From Streptococcus gallinaceus (lineage in GTDB: Bacteria > Bacillota > Bacilli > Lactobacillales > Streptococcaceae), in the NCBI RefSeq assembly GCF_024170225.1, contig NZ_JALJXU010000001.1, forward strand, positions 186,001 to 250,000: a stretch of 64,000 bases of DNA, given 5' to 3'. Positions 25,598-33,712 of this stretch are shown in pieces. The position numbers were made by a program, and so were the translations under genes. Position 1 is the first letter of the stretch, and every line of letters begins with the position of its first letter. The notes below the pieces were generated by a model. That model did no database searches and was not told the DNA's origin. It saw nothing but the letters and a program-made list of their open reading frames with translations.

Positions 25598-27280
25598 ATG
25601 AGTGATATAGAAATTTTAGAAATAATGGTCCGTTCGCGCTTAATCAGCGAGGGTGATAGACAAAATATCATAAACGAAATGAAAGAAACGGATACTTCTC
25701 TTGAAAAATATCTTTTGAAAAAAAAGTATGTCAATGAAGAAGATTTGCTGAAAGTGTTAAGTTACTACTACAAAACACCTCAAGTCAACCTTTCTCAGTT
25801 TTCGATTGATAAGGAAGCGGTAGCTAAGGTAACCGAAAAAATCGCACGTCGCCACTGCTTGATTCCAATTGCCTTCACAGAGGATATGGAGCCAAGACTT
25901 ATCGTTGCGATGGCAGATCCAAAAAACTACATCGCCTTGGATGATGTTCGAATTGTATCGAAGATGTCGATTGAACCACACATTGGTTTGAGTGACGATA
26001 TTCAAAAATATATTGACCAGTATTATTCACAGGGTGATGCGGCCCACCAAGCGGCGACAGAGATTGAGGGCTTTGGTGTTGAAGATGATGTCGTAGAAGA
26101 AGATATCTCAATCAAAAATTCACCTGTAGTACGCTTGATTGACTCGATTGTTAGTCAAGCTATCAAAACACGGGTATCAGATATTCACATCGAGCCATTT
26201 GAAAAAGTTGTTCGTGTTCGTTTCCGTGTGGATGGAACACTGGTTGAAAATATGCAATTAAAGGCTTCTACGCATTCTGCTATTGCGACACGGATTAAGA
26301 TTATGAGTGGCTTGGATATTGCTGAACGTCGTATTCCACAGGATGGTCGGATTGAGACTACGATTGATGGACGTGAAGTGGATATGCGTGTGTCTGTTCT
26401 TCCAACTGTTTTTGGTGAGAAGATTGTTATTCGGATTCTGAATCGGAACGCGACTCTTTTGAGTAAGGAAGAACTTGGATTTTCACCGGCCAATGAAAAA
26501 ATCTTTGATGATATCTTGAAAGCACCTGAAGGAATTATTTTGCTGACAGGGCCAACGGGGTCTGGTAAAACGACCACTCTTTACACAGCATTGCGCGAGT
26601 TAAACGATGTTGGAAAAAATATCATCACTGTTGAAGACCCGGTAGAGTATAGACTAGACGGAGTCAACCAAGTGCAAGTGAATGTCAAAGCAGGTTTGAC
26701 ATTTGCCAGTGGTTTGAGAAGTATCTTGCGTCAGGACCCGGATATTGTCCTACTGGGAGAAATTCGGGATGAAGAGACAGCAAGTATCGCTGTTCGTGCC
26801 GCTATTACAGGTCACGTCGTTCTTTCTACAATCCATACCAACGATACAGCTTCTACTGTCAACCGTCTGGTGGATATGGGAATTAAACCTTACTTGGTTT
26901 CAACAGCTACTGTTGGTATTATCGCACAGCGTTTGATTAAGCGGATCTGTCCGAAATGTAAAACGGCTTATACCGTTGAAGGAAATCAATATCAGCACTT
27001 AGGCATCCATCATGGAGACAAGCTTTACAAGGGTGAAGGTTGTAACTATTGCGGTGGGACTGGCTACTATGGTCGTATTGCGATTCATGAAATCATGGCC
27101 GTTACCAAAGAAATAAAAGCCATGATCAACCAAGGTGCGACAACTGCTGAATTGCGCAATCAAGCTCGTTCACAAGGGATGAGAGATTTGTCAGAAGAAG
27201 CAATAGAGACAGCCAAAAATGGGATAACGACAATGGAACAAGCAATGAAGATTGCCTTTAGTCTAGAGGGAGAAGCCTAA
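25598..27280 (+). CDS. pilF: Type IV pilus assembly ATPase
   Basis: Hexameric cytoplasmic ATPase that powers pilus extension (PilF in S. sanguinis naming, PilB in proteobacteria). It has 560 residues. An N-terminal MshEN/GspE-N-like region (about 5-150) precedes the secretion-ATPase core; Walker A is GPTGSGKTTTLY at about 315, the Asp boxes and Walker B follow (DPDIVLLGEIRDEET), then the His box STIHTNDTAS. A zinc tetracysteine is CPKC at about 450 and CNYC at about 481. The start GTG/ATG at 25595/25598 overlaps the ribosome site AAAGGTGATG. pilT starts one base after the stop. Confidence 0.95.
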   Translation: MSDIEILEIMVRSRLISEGDRQNIINEMKETDTSLEKYLLKKKYVNEEDLLKVLSYYYKTPQVNLSQFSIDKEAVAKVTEKIARRHCLIPIAFTEDMEPRLIVAMADPKNYIALDDVRIVSKMSIEPHIGLSDDIQKYIDQYYSQGDAAHQAATEIEGFGVEDDVVEEDISIKNSPVVRLIDSIVSQAIKTRVSDIHIEPFEKVVRVRFRVDGTLVENMQLKASTHSAIATRIKIMSGLDIAERRIPQDGRIETTIDGREVDMRVSVLPTVFGEKIVIRILNRNATLLSKEELGFSPANEKIFDDILKAPEGIILLTGPTGSGKTTTLYTALRELNDVGKNIITVEDPVEYRLDGVNQVQVNVKAGLTFASGLRSILRQDPDIVLLGEIRDEETASIAVRAAITGHVVLSTIHTNDTASTVNRLVDMGIKPYLVSTATVGIIAQRLIKRICPKCKTAYTVEGNQYQHLGIHHGDKLYKGEGCNYCGGTGYYGRIAIHEIMAVTKEIKAMINQGATTAELRNQARSQGMRDLSEEAIETAKNGITTMEQAMKIAFSLEGEA

Positions 27281-27281
27281 G

Positions 27282-28340
27282 ATGAATTTAGATGGATTAA
27301 TCAAACAAGCCATTGAACATGGTGCGTCGGATATTCATTTTACGGTGGGGGCTGAGCCAACGATGCGTTTGCACGGGAAGCTAATGCCCATTACCGATGA
27401 AAAAATGACAAATACGGACACGGTTCGATTTGCCAAAGAAATACTAACAGAAAAACAAATTCAACACCTACTTGAAGTGGGAGAAGTTGACTGTGCCTAC
27501 GAAGTTGATAATGGCTTCCGTTTGCGGGTCAATATCTTTAAACAACGAAACAACTCTGGGATTGCCTTGCGGGTTATTCCAAATCAAATTCCTAGCATGG
27601 AATCCCTCGGATTGCCAGCAGTTATAAAAAAATTGGCTGAAAAGCGTCGGGGGCTGATCTTGGTTACAGGACCAACTGGTTCAGGGAAATCAACGACCCT
27701 AGCCACGATGATCGACTATATGAACGAGCTACGTGATGAGCATATCATCACCATCGAAGATCCGATCGAGTACATGCACACACATAAGCAGTGCTTGGTT
27801 AACCAGCGTGAGCTTGGTGCGGATACACAGAGTTTTGGAAATGCCCTTCGTGGTGCTCTCCGTCAGGACCCGGATGTCATCCTTGTAGGGGAAATGCGGG
27901 ATAAGGAAACCATCGAGATTGCCCTTCGTGCGGCAGAAACTGGTCACTTAGTTCTTTCTACACTCCATACGGTCGGAGCGGTCAATACAATGGACCGTAT
28001 TATTGATGTCTTCCCTGCCGAACAGCAAGAACAAATTCGTGTTCAGCTCTCTGCCGTTGTAGAGGGAGTTGTATCTCAGCAATTGATGCGTACTTTAAAT
28101 GGGAAAGGGCGTGTGGCAGCATTTGAAATTATGCTGGCAACACCTGCGGTTCGAAACCTTATCCGTGAAGGAAAAACTCACCAATTGTTGACGCCAATCC
28201 AAACGGGAGCTAGTCAGGGCATGATTACAATGGACACCTCTCTACTTGGACTCTATCGTCGCAATCTAATTGATCGCAAGACCTTGCTTTCTTACGCAGT
28301 AGACCGTGAGCAAGTTGAAAAAGTAGTCATGATGGGGTAG
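27282..28340 (+). CDS. pilT: Type IV pilus retraction ATPase
   Basis: Hexameric ATPase for pilus depolymerisation, twitching motility and force generation. It has 352 residues. The N-terminal PAS-like domain (ASDIHFTVGAEPTMRLHG) is followed by Walker A GPTGSGKSTTLATM near residue 130, Walker B DPDVILVGEMRDKETIE and the His box STLHTVGAV. The C-terminal AVRNLIREGKTHQL matches the AIRNLIRE motif needed for retraction in PilT, which distinguishes it from assembly ATPases. It follows pilF by one base and precedes pilG by six. The presence of PilT means the pili should be retractile. Confidence 0.95.
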   Translation: MNLDGLIKQAIEHGASDIHFTVGAEPTMRLHGKLMPITDEKMTNTDTVRFAKEILTEKQIQHLLEVGEVDCAYEVDNGFRLRVNIFKQRNNSGIALRVIPNQIPSMESLGLPAVIKKLAEKRRGLILVTGPTGSGKSTTLATMIDYMNELRDEHIITIEDPIEYMHTHKQCLVNQRELGADTQSFGNALRGALRQDPDVILVGEMRDKETIEIALRAAETGHLVLSTLHTVGAVNTMDRIIDVFPAEQQEQIRVQLSAVVEGVVSQQLMRTLNGKGRVAAFEIMLATPAVRNLIREGKTHQLLTPIQTGASQGMITMDTSLLGLYRRNLIDRKTLLSYAVDREQVEKVVMMG

Positions 28341-28346
28341 AAAACC

Positions 28347-29567
28347 ATGGCAATATTTATATGTAAATATCTTGACGAAAAAAATCGAGTTCAAGTTTTA
28401 GAACTGGATGTAGATTCTAAAGGCGAAGCTCTAGCCCAGCTCCGATTAAAAGGTCGTCCCATCAGTGTGGAAGAAAAGGGACTTGGTTCAACCGAGATTA
28501 CACTAGGTGAACCTAAAAAGGTCAAAATAACAGATATTTCCCTTTTCTGTAAGCAGATGTCTGTTATGTTGGAAGCCGGTATTCCGCTTAACAATGCTGT
28601 GGATATCATGGAGCATCAAACGACCTCTAAGCCTCTCAAAGCTGCTCTGAAAAAAATGAGTACTCAGCTCAAAGAGGGGAATCAGCTTTCTCAAACGATG
28701 AAAGCGCAAGGTAAGGTTTTCCCTAATCTCCTTGTCCGTATGATTGAAGCAGGTGAAAAGACAGGTAAAATCGATGAAGTGTTGGAAAAAATGTCCGTTC
28801 ACTATACCAAAGAAGTCAAAATCAATCGTCAGATTACAGGTGCTATGATTTATCCGGCAATCTTGAGTTTGCTAGTTATCGGTGCGGTCTTTGTCCTTCT
28901 CTATGTCGTGGTACCGTCCTTTAAGGATATTTTCGAGAGTGGAGGTGTGGAGTTGCCACTACCGACACGGATCGTCCTCTTCCTCAGTAATTGGGTCCAG
29001 TCCTACTGGTATATCCTCTTGTTGACGATTATTGGTGGAACCTTTGGCTTTCTTAGCTACCGTAAGACAGAGGCAGGGCGCTTTCAGCTTGACCTACTCA
29101 AACTGAACCTTCCGATTATCAAAACTTCTATCCAAAAAATTATCACTGCTCGCTTTTCAAGTACACTAGCGACGCTAACTAGTGCGGGCATTCCATTGGT
29201 AGATGCTTTGGAAGCAGCTGCTTCAACGACCAACAATAGTGTGGTGGTGGATAAGATTGATAAGGCTAGCGAGGGAATCCAAAAAGGTGAAAATCTGACT
29301 GAGATGATTGGCCAAACTGAGCTCTTTCCTCCAATGATGCTCTCCATGGTTAAAATCGGAGAGGAGTCAGGTTCACTAGAGTCCATGCTTCATAAGACCT
29401 CTGCCTACTACGAGGAAGAACTCGAAGCTGCCATTAAGCAGTTGCTCTCCCTCATGGAACCAGCCCTCATCATCATCATGGGGATTGTTATTGGTGGTAT
29501 CGTAGCCTCTATCATGCTTCCATTGCTCGGTCTCGCAGGAGCGGTTGAGTCAGGCGCTGGTCAATAA
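28347..29567 (+). CDS. pilG: Type IV pilus inner-membrane platform protein
   Basis: Polytopic membrane protein on which the ATPases act (PilG in S. sanguinis, PilC in proteobacteria, GspF family). It has 406 residues. Two T2SSF domains are visible: the first at about residues 62-185 (FCKQMSVMLEAGIPLNNAVDI to AMIYPAIL), the second at about 265-390 (FSSTLATLTSAGIPLVDALE to EPALIIIMGIVIGG). Three membrane segments lie near 165-190, 215-235 and 370-395. It ends just before a strongly structured 220-base gap in front of the pilin gene. Confidence 0.94.
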   Translation: MAIFICKYLDEKNRVQVLELDVDSKGEALAQLRLKGRPISVEEKGLGSTEITLGEPKKVKITDISLFCKQMSVMLEAGIPLNNAVDIMEHQTTSKPLKAALKKMSTQLKEGNQLSQTMKAQGKVFPNLLVRMIEAGEKTGKIDEVLEKMSVHYTKEVKINRQITGAMIYPAILSLLVIGAVFVLLYVVVPSFKDIFESGGVELPLPTRIVLFLSNWVQSYWYILLLTIIGGTFGFLSYRKTEAGRFQLDLLKLNLPIIKTSIQKIITARFSSTLATLTSAGIPLVDALEAAASTTNNSVVVDKIDKASEGIQKGENLTEMIGQTELFPPMMLSMVKIGEESGSLESMLHKTSAYYEEELEAAIKQLLSLMEPALIIIMGIVIGGIVASIMLPLLGLAGAVESGAGQ

Positions 29568-29574
29568 AAAACTT

Positions 29575-29752
29575 GGGAGTTGCAAGACCTTCCAATAGAC
29601 AAACAAAACTGGCACTGGAGATGACCATAGGCCATTGATTGAAGGGTGAGACTGGTACAAACTATCCTAGCCTTCCCTCAATTACCTATGGCTCCTCTCA
29701 ACTGCCCCGCTTACTTTGAGAGTTTGTAGAGTCTCTCTAACTATCAAGCGGG
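29575..29752 (+). ncRNA. Structured leader upstream of the major pilin gene
   Basis: The gap between pilG and the pilin gene contains nested complementary arms: GGGAGTTG (29575-29582) with CAACTGCCC (29699-29707), CCATAGG (29625-29631) with CCTATGG (29685-29691), and a separate hairpin CCCGCTT (29706-29712) with AAGCGGG (29746-29752) enclosing GAGAG/CTCTC. The outer and last stems share bases and so may be alternatives. No T-tract follows. It may control or stabilise pilin mRNA; a regulatory role is inferred. Confidence 0.55.
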
Positions 29753-29790
29753 TCAGACCTATACATTTTGAAAAAGAAAAGGAAATAAAC

Positions 29791-30222
29791 ATGCTAAGTA
29801 AATTACAAAACATCCGTCGCAACGCTAAGAAAAAAGGGTTTACCCTTGTCGAGTTGGTCGTAGTTATCATCATCATCGCTATCATCGCTGCGGTAGCCCT
29901 TCCACGTATCGCTTCTTTCCAAGAAAGTGCTCGTAAATCACGTATCCAATCTGAACACCGTCAGTTGGTAACAGCTATTCAATCACGCATTGCCCAAGCA
30001 GCTGAACCAACAACAGAGTATGAAAAAATTACTAAGCTTGACGATCTCAAAGATTATATGAATATCAAAGGTGGAACTGTGACTTCATCTGTTGAGAAAA
30101 ACAATAAACAACCTGCTCACGTAATCGCTGATGGAAAACTAACTTCAACTTATACTAATCCAGGTGATTCTAGCAAAAATGATACATGGGAATATGTTTT
30201 TAGCCCAGCAGGGAAAAAATAA
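29791..30222 (+). CDS. pilE: Major-type type IV pilin
   Basis: A 143-residue prepilin. The class III leader is MLSKLQNIRRNAKKKG, cleaved after G16 by PilD, giving FTLVELVVVIIIIAIIAAVALP with the conserved Glu5 (E21 of the precursor); the mature protein is about 127 residues, with an alpha helix and a small beta-rich head rich in Lys, Thr and Asn. The start at 29791 is preferred because AAAAGG lies 8 bases upstream; earlier in-frame codons run through the leader hairpin. S. sanguinis has two major pilins (PilE1/PilE2); only one such gene is seen here. Hairpins flank it on both sides. Confidence 0.92.
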   Translation: MLSKLQNIRRNAKKKGFTLVELVVVIIIIAIIAAVALPRIASFQESARKSRIQSEHRQLVTAIQSRIAQAAEPTTEYEKITKLDDLKDYMNIKGGTVTSSVEKNNKQPAHVIADGKLTSTYTNPGDSSKNDTWEYVFSPAGKK

Positions 30223-30251
30223 ATAATAAAAAATAATCTATAAAACTCTAC

Positions 30252-30312
30252 CCCGACGTTTCGTCGGGTCTTATCAAAGGTCTGATACACCTCATCAGGC
30301 CTTTGATAAGAC
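30252..30312 (+). repeat. Tandem hairpins downstream of the pilin gene
   Basis: A 7-bp stem CCCGACG/CGTCGGG (30252-30268) is followed by a 19-bp stem with one wobble: arms 30268-30286 (GTCTTATCAAAGG...) and 30294-30312 (...CCTTTGATAAGAC), loop 7 bases. No T-tract follows, only GAGGAGG for the next gene. It may partly stop transcription or protect the pilin mRNA 3' end. Confidence 0.75.
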
Positions 30313-30328
30313 TATAGAGGAGGAACAT

Positions 30329-30826
30329 ATGATCAAAACTATCCGAAAAAAAAGAAAAGGTGGGACCTTGTCCATGGTGATCGTTATGATGGTCATCGTG
30401 ACAGCCACAGTTGCTCTGATGGCAGGAGTCTTAAGCACAGCCAACCGACAGACCCTACGGAATTATTACTATCTGGATGCCAAGTATGTCGCGACATCGG
30501 GTAGTCAGTTGGCGTTGGGAGCTTTCTTTGAGGGCGATGGCAAACAGTCGGGCCTCTATACAGAATTTTCTAAGCGAGCTAGCAGACAGAAAACTTCAGA
30601 TGAAAAAGTAACAGCTACTCATCAATTTGAACATGGTACAGCAGAGATTACCATGACAGGTGAGTTTAGTCCACAGACTAGCCGTTCTAAAAACGACTAC
30701 TATGTCGTCCTTACGTCAAAAGCAAAAGTTGGAGATAGTGATGATTACTATGTACATACAGTCCGTTTTAATCTGGAAAATCCAGCTTTGAGAACAGAAA
30801 AAAGTGGTATTCGCCACTCCAAATAG
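30329..30826 (+). CDS. Probable minor pilin with atypical leader (PilA/PilX-like)
   Basis: A 165-residue protein with a positively charged start (MIKTIRKKRKGG), then TLSMVIVMMVIVTATVALMAG, a single hydrophobic helix like that of pilins. The cleavage context K-G-G-T-L-S-M differs from the consensus G-F-T-L-x-E: there is no Phe1 and no Glu5, as in PilX/GspK-type or PilA-type minor pilins. The rest is a small soluble domain with YYYLDAKYVATSGSQLALGAFF. Position between the major pilin and the two modular pilins matches minor-pilin order in S. sanguinis, where PilA is a short minor pilin. The name is not assigned firmly. Confidence 0.75.
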   Translation: MIKTIRKKRKGGTLSMVIVMMVIVTATVALMAGVLSTANRQTLRNYYYLDAKYVATSGSQLALGAFFEGDGKQSGLYTEFSKRASRQKTSDEKVTATHQFEHGTAEITMTGEFSPQTSRSKNDYYVVLTSKAKVGDSDDYYVHTVRFNLENPALRTEKSGIRHSK

Positions 30827-30839
30827 AAAGAGGTAATAA

Positions 30840-32198
30840 ATGAAACAGGCAAAAAGAGGGTTCACACTTGTTGAACTTATCGTCTCCATCTCCCTAATCG
30901 CAGTGGTTTCACTTGTGCTAGGTGTCATTTCTCATACGGTCTTTGCTAGCAAGGATTTGGTTGACAAGGAAGCAACTATTCAAGCAGAAGTTCGAACCAG
31001 TATGCAAGCTGTAGATAAAAGTGTTCAAAATGCCACAGCCATCTTCGTCTTAGACGATTCAAAATACGATGGTGATGCTAAAAATTTGAAATCAGGCTGG
31101 AGCTATATCGGTCTCACAAAAGATAAAAAAAATCTAGTCAACTTTTCTTGGAACAAAGCAAAAAATACCTGGGATGAAGTTAAGTTAGGAAATCGCCATC
31201 TCTACGATATTACGATGGACCTCAAGTTCTCAAGTGATGACAACTACCAAGATAACCGCTTGGTGAACTACGAAGTTAAGGGACAGTATACCAATACGAA
31301 TAAAAAATTTGCCTTAGATTCGGCTTCCGTCGCCCTCAATACAAAACAAGTTTTCTCCCACGTTGCTAGAGGCAAGCAAGGGGTCGCCATCGCTTACCGT
31401 AATGACCCTATCGAAGGGCAGATGAATACAGCCATCAGTTTTGTCTTTGATACATCAGGATCGATGGCTTGGGATATTAACGGGGGAAAAAATAATCATA
31501 GCACATCTTCAAATATCAGAATGACTATTTTGAAAGACAAAGCAAAGAATATGATTGATGAATTGACTGACTTGGGTAACGTTAGCGTCAACCTCGTACA
31601 GTTCTCTACTCTGGGAGGCTATATCCAAGAGCAATTTGTTGATTTAAAATCAGGATCAAATACTATCAAGCAAAACATTCAAAATATGCAACCAGATGGA
31701 GGGACCAATCCTGGAGACGGTCTTCGCCACGCTATGGTCAGTCTTCAAAAAAATCCTGCCCAATTCAAATATGTTGTTCTTTTAACAGATGGAGTTCCTA
31801 ATATCTATACAGTAGGAAGCTATACTTCAAAGTATTTACGGTATGGTTACAGAGATGTATATGATTATGGTAATCCAACATTTGACTTGTCTGATAAGCT
31901 AGGAAGCAATGCAAGTAAAGATTTTTACTATGGTGATGGTAAATTTCTTCGAGAAGCTGTGAGATATACACAAGAGGTATCTAAAACCTTTGGGGAAGGT
32001 ATTCGTCGTGTTAGCATGATAGGTTTTTCTGGTGTACCATCTGAAAAAGCTTACGGTCAAGAGCTCACGAATGCTGTTAAGAATGGGAAAGTAGATGCAA
32101 ACTACTATGATGCCTCCAGTGAAGAAGATTTGGCAAAGGTCTTTTCAGATATTAAAAAACAAATTGAACAAGATCTCTGGTTTGTAGTTGGACCATAG
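30840..32198 (+). CDS. pilB: Modular pilin with von Willebrand A domain (PilB type adhesin)
   Basis: A 452-residue minor pilin. The leader MKQAKRG is followed by FTLVELIVSISLIAVVSLVL with Glu5, so it is processed by PilD and joins the filament tip. Residues ~30-190 form the pilin module, after which comes a vWA domain with a complete MIDAS: D204-x-S206-x-S208 (VFDTSGSMAW), T289 (PDGGTNPGDG) and D317 (LLTDGVPN). In S. sanguinis the homologous PilB binds host proteins through this metal site. The gene is 13 bases after the previous minor pilin and is followed 11 bases later by the lectin-type pilin. The C-terminus (WFVVGP) lacks any anchor. Confidence 0.92.
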   Translation: MKQAKRGFTLVELIVSISLIAVVSLVLGVISHTVFASKDLVDKEATIQAEVRTSMQAVDKSVQNATAIFVLDDSKYDGDAKNLKSGWSYIGLTKDKKNLVNFSWNKAKNTWDEVKLGNRHLYDITMDLKFSSDDNYQDNRLVNYEVKGQYTNTNKKFALDSASVALNTKQVFSHVARGKQGVAIAYRNDPIEGQMNTAISFVFDTSGSMAWDINGGKNNHSTSSNIRMTILKDKAKNMIDELTDLGNVSVNLVQFSTLGGYIQEQFVDLKSGSNTIKQNIQNMQPDGGTNPGDGLRHAMVSLQKNPAQFKYVVLLTDGVPNIYTVGSYTSKYLRYGYRDVYDYGNPTFDLSDKLGSNASKDFYYGDGKFLREAVRYTQEVSKTFGEGIRRVSMIGFSGVPSEKAYGQELTNAVKNGKVDANYYDASSEEDLAKVFSDIKKQIEQDLWFVVGP

Positions 32199-32209
32199 TG
32201 GGGGACTGT

Positions 32210-33700
32210 ATGAAAAATGTTAAGAAAAGAAAAGGGATTACTCTCGCGGAGGTTATCATCTCCTTAATTCTGATCTCTGTTATCGTTGTGGGAACCATGA
32301 GCTTTTTCTCAAATTCATTTAATAATGTGTTTGGATTACGAACGCAAAATAAAGTCAACTTCGATATTCAAGAGCAATTTGAAAGTAGAATAGCAGATGT
32401 CAAGAAAAATGGAGGCACAGGTACAGAGGAGCGGGAATTTGTTTATAAAATTGGGAGCAACGCTCCACAAACAGTAAAAGTCAAAGGGACAAATTTGTCC
32501 TATAAAAATGACAAAGCTCCTAAAAAAATTCATCTCTTTGTCGCTAATAATAAAGAAAGTGTCTTGAAAATTCCTGAGGATTTAAAGGTCACTCTTGATG
32601 AAAAACAGGGATCAAAAGGTAAGGCTTATTACTATGTAGGGGATGAGACACCAGATGGACGTGTTCAACTGACTGACAAGTCTACAAGTTCTAAAATCTA
32701 CACCGAAGAAGGCTGGTTCCAAAGCCATTCATCTATAAAAGATAAGGACAATCCAAGTAAGCCAATTGTTTTAGTTGGGAGCTTGGCGGCGATAGGTTCG
32801 ACAGAGTCAAAAGTAGCTCATCCTAAGATGTTGGAAGATTTTAAGCAAATTTCAAAGAAAAATAGTGGATTTAAAATTGAAAAGGAGATGCGTGGCTCTT
32901 ATCTGACTTTTGCTGCTCGCGCCATCAACTCTTTTGGTCGGGTAGGCCAATACCAAGAGGCCGAATATCGTATCTGGGTAATGGGGATCCCAGTTACGAA
33001 AGAATTGGCATTCCATACAGACGCTGATCTTGCTGTGAAAAAAAATGAAGATGGTACACCTTCAGCAATTACAACTGATAGTAAAGAGCATCAAGGGGTT
33101 GAGCTTCTGAACTATCATAATGGTCAAAAAATCACAGATAATGTGGCAGTAAAGAGCATTTTTGATGAGGAAAAACATCAAGCAAGACAAGTATTAGCAC
33201 TAGAACATAATACTTTAGCAATCAAAGATATTAAAGTGCAGAAAGGAACAACCAACTCCTTTTTGCTCACAAAAGAATCTCAGTCAGGTGCCTTAGTTTC
33301 GTATCAGTTTGGGAACCAATTAATTTGGAAGCTAGACATAGGTGACAATGGAGAATTGAAAATAGCAACTAGTGATGCTTCAAATGGCAATTTATCATCG
33401 AATTCTACAGTTACCCAAAAGCTTGTTAAAGACCAAGATAACTCTATTCAAATTGTAAGCCAACCAGTTAACGATTCTCAATTGAAAGTGGAAGTATATT
33501 TGAATGGAGAAAAAATCCATACAGATACACTAACTGTTAAGAATAGAAACCGTAATGGGCAACAACCTATAACAGTTACCTTCGGTGGACAGACCCACAT
33601 CAATGAAATTGCTGTATTTGAACGCTCATTAGGTCAGGATGAGATTAAGTCCATGACTGAATATTTCAAAAATAAATACGAAGTAAAAAAAGAAAATTAA
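32210..33700 (+). CDS. pilC: Modular pilin with lectin-like C-terminal domain (PilC type)
   Basis: A 496-residue minor pilin. The leader MKNVKKRKG precedes ITLAEVIISLILISVIVVG, with Glu5 at precursor residue 14 and Ile instead of Phe at position 1. A pilin module to about residue 280 is followed by a concanavalin/LamG-like beta sandwich (about 300-490) ending INEIAVFERSLGQDEIKSM, the typical last strand and helix of that fold. In S. sanguinis PilC has a glycan-binding module of this sort, so carbohydrate binding is the likely role. ATG 32210 (GGGG upstream) is preferred to GTG 32198, which would overlap pilB. Confidence 0.88.
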   Translation: MKNVKKRKGITLAEVIISLILISVIVVGTMSFFSNSFNNVFGLRTQNKVNFDIQEQFESRIADVKKNGGTGTEEREFVYKIGSNAPQTVKVKGTNLSYKNDKAPKKIHLFVANNKESVLKIPEDLKVTLDEKQGSKGKAYYYVGDETPDGRVQLTDKSTSSKIYTEEGWFQSHSSIKDKDNPSKPIVLVGSLAAIGSTESKVAHPKMLEDFKQISKKNSGFKIEKEMRGSYLTFAARAINSFGRVGQYQEAEYRIWVMGIPVTKELAFHTDADLAVKKNEDGTPSAITTDSKEHQGVELLNYHNGQKITDNVAVKSIFDEEKHQARQVLALEHNTLAIKDIKVQKGTTNSFLLTKESQSGALVSYQFGNQLIWKLDIGDNGELKIATSDASNGNLSSNSTVTQKLVKDQDNSIQIVSQPVNDSQLKVEVYLNGEKIHTDTLTVKNRNRNGQQPITVTFGGQTHINEIAVFERSLGQDEIKSMTEYFKNKYEVKKEN

Positions 33701-33712
33701 AAAGAAAGTAGA

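Noticed and set aside
29716..29790. N-terminal extension of the pilin ORF
   Set aside because: It would pass through the leader hairpin and place 25 extra residues before a normal class III leader; ATG 29791 has the ribosome site.
31295..31302. TACGAATA, a ComX-box-like sequence in the vWA pilin gene
   Set aside because: It lies inside the coding sequence with no gene start downstream at suitable distance, so it is probably chance.
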